Below, piece after piece: positions 37,901-45,407 of a stretch of 64,000 bases of DNA; position 1 is the first letter of the stretch; every line of letters begins with the position of its first letter. Origin of the DNA: Chrysochromulina parva (lineage: Eukaryota; Haptophyta; Prymnesiales; Chrysochromulinaceae); contig PJAB01000011.1 in the NCBI GenBank assembly GCA_002887195.1, positions 1 to 64,000 of the forward strand, written 5' to 3'. Under the pieces are notes generated by a model. The model saw only the letters and a program-made list of their open reading frames with translations, was not told where the DNA came from and did no database searches. The position numbers and the translations under genes are program-made.

Positions 37901-38426
37901 GAAGCAGCGCACCGGTCGGAGTTTGACCGAGGGGGCTCTGGCGGCGGACGAAGCGGCGGACGATGAGGAGGTCGATGCGGTCGAGACGTTCGGCGAGCTA
38001 GCTTCACTGCTCGAGGAGCCGTCGATGGGCGCGCTGCCAGAGGACCGGCGGGCGCTCGTCGTGGCACAAGACACGCTCACCGCGCACCCTAAGGACGAGG
38101 ACACTCTCCTCTTTGCGATCCCTGTGTGCGCCCCCTACGCTGTGCTCACGGGCTACCGGTACAAGATCAAGCTCACCCCGGGCAACCAGAAGCGCGGTAA
38201 GGCGGCTAAGCAGGCTGTGGGGCTGCTCAGCGCGTCCGCCGCCTCTGGCCGGGAGCGCGACTTGATGCGCGCCGTGCCGGACGACGAGTTGGTGCGCGTG
38301 ATGATTGGCTCGGTCAAGGTGGCCGCTGCGGGCAAGATGCTGCAAGCACAGAAGAGGGACGCTAAGGCCCGCGCCAAGGAAGCCGCCAAGGAGCGGGCCA
38401 ATCCGAAAGAGCCTTTGGAGTCTTAG
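34968..38426 (+). CDS. NEMF: NEMF / Rqc2 ribosome-associated quality control factor
   Basis: 1,152 residues (human NEMF is about 1,076). NFACT-N starts at once with RFSSFDVRAM (Asp10) and contains QLGSDRVIVL, whose Asp97-Arg98 pair matches the residues needed for C-terminal tailing in Rqc2. A central coiled coil (about residues 320-520) precedes NFACT-R (about 510-640: WWEKFDWFISSENLLVLLAK, then DTYVHADV). An acidic Glu/Asp-rich, low-complexity linker follows (coded about 36955-37260), then a basic helical stretch and NFACT-C (about 1024-1140: PVCAPYAVLTGYRYKIKLTPG). The protein binds stalled 60S-peptidyl-tRNA, recruits a Listerin-type ligase and adds CAT tails. Key residues are present, so it should be functional. 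The start agrees with the universal family N-terminus. Confidence 0.96.
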   Translation: MVKIRFSSFDVRAMVLALQSEMVGYRVINVYDLDPKTYILKLAKPDSKMTLLVQSGIRLHTTAYARDKEPTPSVFTLKLRKHLNQRRVNKIEQLGSDRVIVLTCGEGDFESHLVVELYDKGNIVLTDKDHIIITLLRNSKFDVESKLTVGEPYSIVPRQESSAVSAEALSEAMQAADGGTTAIKLMMRQLPLGKEMAEHALVSSELPLNTKMNTSPWKDGALLRRLETAITKANTMLEAVAAQPGGIIVLKQAQSSAASGAGAGGDDQASVSAGATASPEAGEAAIAYDEFAPFELAQHAARQLVRFASFSEAVDEYFSKVEVQKMEAAVAQQQNAAWKKVDKIRQAQEARVNELVAKEEEDMAKARLIELNAAAVDTLLSLLRNGVTSGMDWGELQTLIADAAKAGDELASMVHSLDLLHKQVTLVLTEEGDDEGEDVLTRPATAVKLDMTLSALANARSYYTQRKAAAVKTAKTGQAAEQVVRQAEKKAAHAVASMKVQTCIRQVRTPFWWEKFDWFISSENLLVLLAKDLQQTDMLVRRHLRAKDTYVHADVQGAPVCVVKCGAGLETVPQLTLAQAGDAVMCRSDAWTSRAVTSAWWAPAHEVTKQDRDGSLLPTGMHRVLGQRNYLPPSQNLMGLGILFRVALPNVAAHLDERRVRGAVREGEDAEAEGEEEATEDVEVEEEEGDEEEDGEEDSDALEGRGAGDRDAGADEAAGASEVDDVAEVEGAGASAITEDGKEGGRPGEDDEEDDEEEGSAADGTVVRLGLSGGLRVTPSAPSASRAASSAAAPAVVDINDSVEAMADEEGIDDGASDATSVSLRGAHRLTAKQRRQAKKGKLVDGGKGSGGSMADEADEAPSDVPRANEPPPPAPKGDRGAQKNNGKAAVAAEETRQQLARGKHGKLKKMKAKYADQDEEDTQLALDLLGSAGKSKKQLAVEEKYAQAEKQRAEAEAKARRQKEKQQRQLEREKALSKQRTGRSLTEGALAADEAADDEEVDAVETFGELASLLEEPSMGALPEDRRALVVAQDTLTAHPKDEDTLLFAIPVCAPYAVLTGYRYKIKLTPGNQKRGKAAKQAVGLLSASAASGRERDLMRAVPDDELVRVMIGSVKVAAAGKMLQAQKRDAKARAKEAAKERANPKEPLES

Positions 38427-38586
38427 TTTGCGAGCGCATGCATTCTAGAAATACAAAAAATAATGATTTATAAGTTCAACGTCGTGCACGCGCGGAGGGA
38501 CACGCGTCACGAGAGTGTCACGAGTTTCCCTGCTCTGTGGCTCGCTTTCTTCACTGTTCTGTGGAGACGCCGCGCAGGAGTTGCCA

Positions 38587-41500
38587 ATGGGGGTTCTTGG
38601 GGGCGAGAAGGACATCGAGAAGCGGGCGCAGGAGGAGCAACCCGTCGACCAGAGCGTCCTCAGCCCCTTCGCTGCTAGGAGTACATTGAGCACGGATGCC
38701 GCGGCAAACTCTCGAGCAGTGCGAGAAGCGCATCATGGCGCTTGCACTGCATGCGTCATCGCGGACACTGCATGTGATGGGCACTCTCCATGCGGACGTT
38801 GCAATCGCCTCGATCTTGCGTGCAGTCATTGTATCACATCTTTGGCAACTTCGCATGCAGTGACGGGCGCTCCTCCCAGGCATCTGGACGCCTCATTGGA
38901 TGAGCACTCATGGGACGACCGCTTGCCACGCGCAGATATGCTCTCAGCCAGACAATGGGTGCCCACTCACGAGGCATCATCCGGGCATGCACGACCCGAG
39001 CGGGCTGCTGCTGGTGCTTCCCCTCCGCATTCACGCTTGGCCACTTCGCATTCATGCCGGGCACCTGACGGTGCTCCCGTCGGGGCCATGGAGAAAGGCC
39101 GGTGGAGCTTCACCGCAGCGCAGCGTGGCGCGCTCGAGCATGTGTATCAGCAGCTGAAGGACCCCTCCGCCATCTTGCAAGAGAAGCTGGCCAACAAGCT
39201 CACACTCAGCCTGTCCAAGGTTCAAAGCTGGTTCACGTGGCGGCACGAGCTCGATTTGGCACGTTCGGCTTGCGGCGGCTATGTCCCGGCCGAGGGCGGC
39301 GGTGCCGGCCGTGCCGAATCCAGTGGCCATCTGGCCAGAAGTCCCGGCGTCCCGAATCCGGCGCGTTCCGGCGCAGATAAGCAAGCCATTCGAATCTATA
39401 ATAGGGGCATTCGATCCAAGCTGGGAGTCGAGCCAGGCTTTGTGCAGCTCTCCGCTAGAGAGGCACAAGAGGCAGCGGCGCGGGAGGGCCTGACACTCCA
39501 CACGTCGAGCGCAACTCTAAGCGGCTATGCCGGGGTCACTTACAAGTCTATGAACAAGTCGATGGACCCCCGGGGTCACTTTGAGGTGCACATGAGCATC
39601 GACTCTGTCAAGACGTATCTGGGCAGCTTTGACACAGCTGAGCATGCGTCGCTAGTCTATCAGAGGGGTCTCCGGTTTCGCGAAGCTGGTTTCGGGAGTA
39701 CCGATGGCCACCCAAAGCAGCAAGGATCTGAGGCACTTCGGCGAGCATTCGCCCAAGAGATCGGACTCACCGAGCAGCGACGCCCTCGGGCATTCAAGCC
39801 GACCTTGCTCGGCGCTGACTCCGCCTTGCCGCGCTGGCAGAGTGCGCAGGGCAAGGCAGAGAAAGCCAGTCGCAAACAAGAAGAAGACCTCGAGCGCACC
39901 GAATTCAAAGAGCGGCTCAGGCAGGACTACCTTCAGATGCAGCGAAGAGCGAAGAAGGCGGCAGCTTTGGCGGCGCAAGTGCTTGCAACGAGGGTCTCCA
40001 TCGCTTCGGAGCTTCACATGCGGATGATCAAGGCGAGTCTGGCAGCCGAAGAGGCGGAGCGTGAATTTGAGGCTGCAAACGCCTGCCTGTGCAAACCGAG
40101 CGGCAACTCACCCCTCGATAGCAAGGAGCAGCCGATGGTATGGGATTACTCCAAGGGGGAGTGGGTCGAAGGTGACGTCTTTGCAGGACTTCCCCACACT
40201 CGGCCGGCGGCGCTGCCGGCCGCTGCCGAGGAGGACAACGAGGAGGACGACGAGGACGACGAGGACTATGCAGTCCCCGGTCAGTCGAAGGCCAAAGTCG
40301 CTGAGACCAACGCCCTCCAAGCGGCCTTTGACAATCGATATGGTCGATATGGTGCACAAGCCGACTGGAGGCTCAAGGCTGCTGCAAAAGCTGTCTTCCG
40401 AAAAGAGCGCGCACAAAAGGCTGCTGCATCTAAACTCGTCTCTACAGACATAAGCGCGCACATCACAAAAGCCGATGGCAGTAAACTCAAGTGCTACGGC
40501 GGAGTTGTTCCAAAGGCAGTGCCAAAGTGTTGGCAGATCCACGAGCTCGAGGGCGGCAAGTTCGGCTGTGATCTGCCAGCAGGCCACGAAGGGCCGCATG
40601 GGACGCCTGTGCTCGAGGATCGGACTAGAAAGTCCCGCTCGGCCTCGCCACTCGTTCGCGCGGACGTGACGAATAAACACGCCAACAAGGATGTACCCAA
40701 CCCTCACCCTAGCCCGCGCCGAGCCATGGCTAAGGCTTCGCCAACGGCGAGCTCGCCGCTGGCTAAAGCTGAAGTGTTGCGCAGCCAGAGCGGGGGATCA
40801 GTCCTCGATTCCCATGGTCCCCTTGGGTGGCAGCCGCCCGCCACACCGCCGCCCGCCCCGCCACCCGCGCCGCCGCCAGCCGCTGAGCCACTCGCCACCA
40901 CTGAACGACCAGCGAACGCGCCGACGCCGAACGCGCCGACGCCGAACGCCGCACAGGAGGCGGCAGGGGAGGAGGCAGAGGAGCCGCCAGAGCCGCCAGA
41001 GCAGACGGATGCGGCAGCGCCGCCGCTGGATGCGGCGGCGCAGCCGGAGCAGGAGCAGGAGGATGGGATCGGCGAGCATTGCGGCAAGTGCGAGGCGTGC
41101 CTCGATAAGGTGAAGTTCGGTGGGCTGGGGCGCAAGCGCAAGGCGTGCTTCGTCCTAGCAAAGCTCGCGTTGCACAAGCAGCTCAAGACGAGCAAGTCGA
41201 CCGAGCCCCGCGTGAAGAAGGGGCCTCCGGTCGAGGCTGCCACCGCCAGCAGCAGCAACACGGCGCCGGCCGGCGACGGCCCCTTGTCCTCTGCCGCGGC
41301 CACTGCCGCCGATCATGCGACGGCTGCTGCACAGGTGGACTGTGGCACCTGTTCGAACTGCCTCGATAAGGTCAAGTTTGGCGGACCAGGCATCAAGCGC
41401 AGGAAGTGCGTATCAATTTCGATCGGCGCAAGCTTCCAGGGGCAAGTTCGCAGACGTGCAAAAGCACACGTCGACGCCCCTTCGACCGCAGTGGATACGA

Positions 41501-44500
41501 CGCCGAGCGCACCTGGAGGGCCCGCGCCATTTCTGCGCGGCGCGGCGGCCGCGTCGGCCGCGGCCAAGGCAGCGCGGCTGGCGGCGCAGGGCATCGTGGC
41601 GCCGCCGCCGGGTGCGGGCGCCGCCGCGGCCGCCGCGGCCCTCCCCGCTCCGCCCGCCCCCCTCTCGCGAACCCACTCGGCCTCGATGCGTCGCGCGAGC
41701 GTCGAGGGTCGCGACAACGACTTTGCTGCCAGTGCGCCTGCCACCGCTGCTGTACCCCAAGTGAGCGCCGTGACGACGGAGATCAGCCTTACGGGGCACG
41801 TGGAGGACGACGTTTGGCAGGTGGAAAGCCTCCTCGATCGGCGCGTCGATATGACAAGAAGTTTTCGCAGCAAACGTGAGCGTCTCGAGTACCTTGTGCG
41901 CTGGAAGGGCTGGTCTTCCAAATACGACAGCTGGGAGCCTAAGCAGAACATCGACCCTACGACGGTGGCCGAGTTCGACACAAGGTACGACAAAGGTGAG
42001 ATGGCCCCGTATGAACCAAATCAGGACGAGGACGAGGCGGCTGAAGAGCCAGCCGGCGATGGAGCCGGGGATGAAGAGGATGGCGCTTCGGAAAGTGATG
42101 CCGAAGCTAAGTTGCCACCAACGAATTCGGCACGCTTTGACATCTTGGCTGCACTCCGCACCGGGGTCGTGAACTTTGATGGGATCGTGGAGTTCGTGAT
42201 GAAGCATGGCAAGGCCTCGAATTTGAAGTACAAAAAGGATCCTCAGGGCAACCGGCCGAGAAGCCGCCAAAAAGCTGTCGAAAAGCTGCGCAAGCAGATG
42301 GGCAGGGAACAGAGGGCGACCAAGCCTCTCTGGAGCTCGTCCGACGAGAACACGTACACGCTCACAGCGTGTGGCAGGAGGCTGCTGGGCATGCCAGATG
42401 AGCGCCCGGAGCAGCACAGACGGCACCACGGAGGCGACAGACGAAGTGCTGCCTTCTGCGCTGCAGAAGAGACGAAGTTCAGCACAGACGAAGTGCTGGA
42501 GCCGCTCATGGCGGACGACGAGTCTGGCCCAGAACACGAAGGCCCGTCGGCTCCTCCGCCCATAGATTGGATTTGGCCCTTTGAGGGCCAGAAGGTTGAG
42601 GTTGAGATTGAGATTGGCGGCGGCTCAGTCTGGTTGCCGGCCACCATTCAAGTGATGTGTCAGGACTCGAGCTTCTCCGCTGAAATCGAGGGGCAGGATG
42701 GTACTTGGATCGATTGGTTCACATGGGAGGAAGAGGGCACCGATTGGCGCCGTACCGCGGACTGCAAAGGCTTCCGGCTGCCCGTTGCGGCACCAAGCGT
42801 CAAGAGGAGCCACAAGTACGGCCAGAAGAAGGCGACCAAGGAGAGGTACGAAGAAGAAGAAGGAAAAGGAGAGGTGGAGAGTTACGGCGATGCGAAAGCA
42901 GACGAGATCACCGCAGACATCATTAAAGATACCGAGGCTCATACTTCCCAAGGAAAGGAAGAGGCTAAAGCGCGCCTCTTGAAAGCGAAGAAGGACGCCA
43001 TCGCGGCTTTAAGCGAGGCTGTCGATTACGCACATGCCGCCCAGCGCGCCAAGGCGGAGGCGCAAGGTGCTGCGCGATGGGCCGAACAATGTGCAGAAAG
43101 GGCCAAGTTGCTCCGGGCGACCACAGCTGTCCTAAAGCATGAAGCTGGGCTGCCTTCTGACCTACTGAAACCCAGCCTTTCATCGTCGCCGCCCGCTAAG
43201 AGGCCACGGGCGAGCGATCTGAGGGAGAGACCGACACAGCAAGAGCTCAGCTCGTGCCATAGGTTGTGCGTTCGGGGCGCAGGTCACGGCGACAGTGGCG
43301 GCCGATGCAGCTTCGTGCTATCGTCACACAAGCCGATTAGGCCACATCGTCAATCCATCCCTGCCACGGCAGCAAGAGCGGCGCTCGAAGGAACTAGCTG
43401 CGCCAACACTGTTGAGGATACCGTTGAGGAGACCAGCATCTGCAGGCCGTGCGACGATCCAGACGAGACGTCCGACGCCAACACTCGCCAGGAGCTTCAT
43501 GATGCTAACGAGGTGTCTACCATGCTCAGGCTGAAGCGGAAACTCGATGACATGGATGTGAAGGGGCTCACAGCATTGAAGACATGCCTTGAAGCCTGTA
43601 AGCCGCTTTGTCAAGACTTGGAGTCGCACCTCCAGAAGTACGGCATGCAGGCTCGGGGTGAACTTGATCCACCGCATCGACGTCCGAGGATCGAGTCTGG
43701 AGACGCGAATCACCGATCCAACCTCGTGCGAGAAATGCGGGGGAAGTCAGTCAAAATCGACGGTGTCAATTTCGTCGCCTTCAGCTCCAACGATGCGGCA
43801 CAAGCCATCTTGAAGAAGTCCAACACGCAGACGACTCCATCGCCCGTGAAGGCAGACGGCGGTCGTTACACGCCGCGCCTGGGCAAGGCGTGCGATGTGT
43901 GTCATCAGAATCGTCTTAAGTGCAAGATGCTCTCCACAGGCTGCTGTGATCAATGCACGGTGCGCGGCATCGAGTGTAAGCGGCGCATGGAGGAAAGGCG
44001 TGGCCGGCCACTCGCGGACGTCGATCCCGCAGAAGAAGATGCCGACCTTGGGGCTCTCGAGAAAGAGATGACGATCCCACCTCACCTTCGGAGCAGCCTT
44101 GTTCCGAGTCGTTCCGACTTTCGGGCAGCCTTCCCGTCCGAGGTCAGCCATGTATTACTACCTCCGGCATACAAGAACGAAGAGGATATCGAGAGAGCGC
44201 CGGCCGCTGAGCTGTGGGGCAATCTTCGCGAGCGTGGCATCGCCCTTGGCGTCGGTTACTCGAGTGCGAGCGAGGAGGATCATCTTCGGCGCACTGCACG
44301 CGCTTGCATGGTTTTACTCACGGAACCTTTCAAGGGTGGATTCTCACTCGAGACTTACTACGGGCTTCGGTACCCCAAGCTCGCTGAGGAACACCTTTCG
44401 AAAGCTGTGTCCTCGTTGATGGCGCAAGGATCGCGGGCAGCAGCTAAGGCAGCAGCCGATGATGACGTCGAGATTCATATGTCCGGAAAAAATCTGCCCG

Positions 44501-44658
44501 GTGACCTTGGATCGAAGGGCGTCGTATCCCGTATCAAATTGACGAGGTTCCTTGGCATGCCGGCTTCGGAACGGAGAATCCCGATGCATTTCGAGGAGCA
44601 GATCAGGGGTGCGGTGCTTCGCGGTGTCATACCAGTCCGAAGAGCGCAGTTTTGGTGA
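38587..44658 (+). CDS. Giant multi-domain chromatin/transcription protein (Zn2Cys6, homeodomain-like, AP2, half-CXXC, chromo, Tudor-like)
   Basis: 2,023 residues, one exon, from the first ATG (an open GTG lies upstream at 38515). In order: a GAL4-type cluster at residues 53-79 (exact C-x2-C-x6-C-x5-C-x2-C-x6-C); a divergent homeodomain at 171-223 (TLSLSKVQSWFTWRHEL; the usual WF-x-N is WFTW); an AP2 domain at 312-368 (SGYAGVTY, SVKTYLGSFDTAEHASLVY); a coiled coil; a C-x-LPAGHEGPH motif near 660-671; half-CXXC fingers at 832-854 and 919-941; and a chromodomain at 1076-1131 with aromatic-cage residues (VWQVE, LVRWKGW). Then come an unassigned 90-residue module, a Tudor/agenet-like segment coded at 42587-42756, a second GAL4 cluster at 1769-1797 and an unknown C-terminal domain. 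It probably reads both DNA and methylated histone in the nucleus. Confidence 0.85.
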   Translation: MGVLGGEKDIEKRAQEEQPVDQSVLSPFAARSTLSTDAAANSRAVREAHHGACTACVIADTACDGHSPCGRCNRLDLACSHCITSLATSHAVTGAPPRHLDASLDEHSWDDRLPRADMLSARQWVPTHEASSGHARPERAAAGASPPHSRLATSHSCRAPDGAPVGAMEKGRWSFTAAQRGALEHVYQQLKDPSAILQEKLANKLTLSLSKVQSWFTWRHELDLARSACGGYVPAEGGGAGRAESSGHLARSPGVPNPARSGADKQAIRIYNRGIRSKLGVEPGFVQLSAREAQEAAAREGLTLHTSSATLSGYAGVTYKSMNKSMDPRGHFEVHMSIDSVKTYLGSFDTAEHASLVYQRGLRFREAGFGSTDGHPKQQGSEALRRAFAQEIGLTEQRRPRAFKPTLLGADSALPRWQSAQGKAEKASRKQEEDLERTEFKERLRQDYLQMQRRAKKAAALAAQVLATRVSIASELHMRMIKASLAAEEAEREFEAANACLCKPSGNSPLDSKEQPMVWDYSKGEWVEGDVFAGLPHTRPAALPAAAEEDNEEDDEDDEDYAVPGQSKAKVAETNALQAAFDNRYGRYGAQADWRLKAAAKAVFRKERAQKAAASKLVSTDISAHITKADGSKLKCYGGVVPKAVPKCWQIHELEGGKFGCDLPAGHEGPHGTPVLEDRTRKSRSASPLVRADVTNKHANKDVPNPHPSPRRAMAKASPTASSPLAKAEVLRSQSGGSVLDSHGPLGWQPPATPPPAPPPAPPPAAEPLATTERPANAPTPNAPTPNAAQEAAGEEAEEPPEPPEQTDAAAPPLDAAAQPEQEQEDGIGEHCGKCEACLDKVKFGGLGRKRKACFVLAKLALHKQLKTSKSTEPRVKKGPPVEAATASSSNTAPAGDGPLSSAAATAADHATAAAQVDCGTCSNCLDKVKFGGPGIKRRKCVSISIGASFQGQVRRRAKAHVDAPSTAVDTTPSAPGGPAPFLRGAAAASAAAKAARLAAQGIVAPPPGAGAAAAAAALPAPPAPLSRTHSASMRRASVEGRDNDFAASAPATAAVPQVSAVTTEISLTGHVEDDVWQVESLLDRRVDMTRSFRSKRERLEYLVRWKGWSSKYDSWEPKQNIDPTTVAEFDTRYDKGEMAPYEPNQDEDEAAEEPAGDGAGDEEDGASESDAEAKLPPTNSARFDILAALRTGVVNFDGIVEFVMKHGKASNLKYKKDPQGNRPRSRQKAVEKLRKQMGREQRATKPLWSSSDENTYTLTACGRRLLGMPDERPEQHRRHHGGDRRSAAFCAAEETKFSTDEVLEPLMADDESGPEHEGPSAPPPIDWIWPFEGQKVEVEIEIGGGSVWLPATIQVMCQDSSFSAEIEGQDGTWIDWFTWEEEGTDWRRTADCKGFRLPVAAPSVKRSHKYGQKKATKERYEEEEGKGEVESYGDAKADEITADIIKDTEAHTSQGKEEAKARLLKAKKDAIAALSEAVDYAHAAQRAKAEAQGAARWAEQCAERAKLLRATTAVLKHEAGLPSDLLKPSLSSSPPAKRPRASDLRERPTQQELSSCHRLCVRGAGHGDSGGRCSFVLSSHKPIRPHRQSIPATAARAALEGTSCANTVEDTVEETSICRPCDDPDETSDANTRQELHDANEVSTMLRLKRKLDDMDVKGLTALKTCLEACKPLCQDLESHLQKYGMQARGELDPPHRRPRIESGDANHRSNLVREMRGKSVKIDGVNFVAFSSNDAAQAILKKSNTQTTPSPVKADGGRYTPRLGKACDVCHQNRLKCKMLSTGCCDQCTVRGIECKRRMEERRGRPLADVDPAEEDADLGALEKEMTIPPHLRSSLVPSRSDFRAAFPSEVSHVLLPPAYKNEEDIERAPAAELWGNLRERGIALGVGYSSASEEDHLRRTARACMVLLTEPFKGGFSLETYYGLRYPKLAEEHLSKAVSSLMAQGSRAAAKAAADDDVEIHMSGKNLPGDLGSKGVVSRIKLTRFLGMPASERRIPMHFEEQIRGAVLRGVIPVRRAQFW

Positions 44659-45407
44659 TGGGCTACTGTCGGCCACAGGGCTTGCCAGACGAGTCGGTGC
44701 CAGCATCCGCGTTCACAAATCACCGAGGGGTGGGAGCCGGGACATCCGTCCGTTTGTTGGGCGCTCGGTGGGTCTGGGTGCCACCGGCCTTGGGTGTTCA
44801 GCCTTATGGCTGTGCCGGGTACGCGGGCGACCTCTACTCCTACTGTCAACTGTGTGGCACTCGTGCAGTCTTCAGCCGTTCAATGCTATAATATGCCTCG
44901 CCCCTGCGCGCTACAGGTGGTGTGACAGTGAGCAATGGGTTGTGACCTGTATGTGACCTGAGTTGTGCTCATTGTGGGCGATGCATGTGTGAATGGATTG
45001 GAGTGAGTGGAGATGTGCTTTGTCGTGTGTGAGGAGTGAGCGGAGGTGTGCCGGTGCGGTGAATGTCTCCGGTCCGGTCCGGCGCGCCCCGATCGCCGAT
45101 GCGGCACCGAGACGCAAGAGTGGATGGGTCCCGAGTCGCGTCCTCGTACCTCGACACCAACGTACCCGAGACCAACGCAGCCACACGCAGATGCGAGATG
45201 GCGTCACCCGGTGGGTGTTTCCGTGCGCTTTTTTGTAGTTTATTTCCTGACACTGAAACGTGTGAAGATCAGTGAGAGTACCGACATGTTGCGTGAGGTT
45301 GCCCCGGTACTTCGTCGAACAAACAATATGTCACGCATCGAGCCCGCTTGAACACGATTGGAACGCTGAAAACCGTAAGTGGAAGCGATGCTCATCTCGT
45401 CCGTAGA
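44659..45407. other. 3'-3' intergenic region with a GT-rich stretch
   Basis: 749 bp between the convergent chromatin-protein and SHIPPO genes. The segment 44930-45055 is GT-rich and loosely repetitive, in the style of the minisatellite at 4652. Short open frames are present but no domain is recognisable. Confidence 0.5.

Noticed and set aside
36348..38104. Two long minus-strand frames under NEMF
   Set aside because: Shadows of the acidic linker and NFACT domains; NEMF conservation fixes the plus strand.
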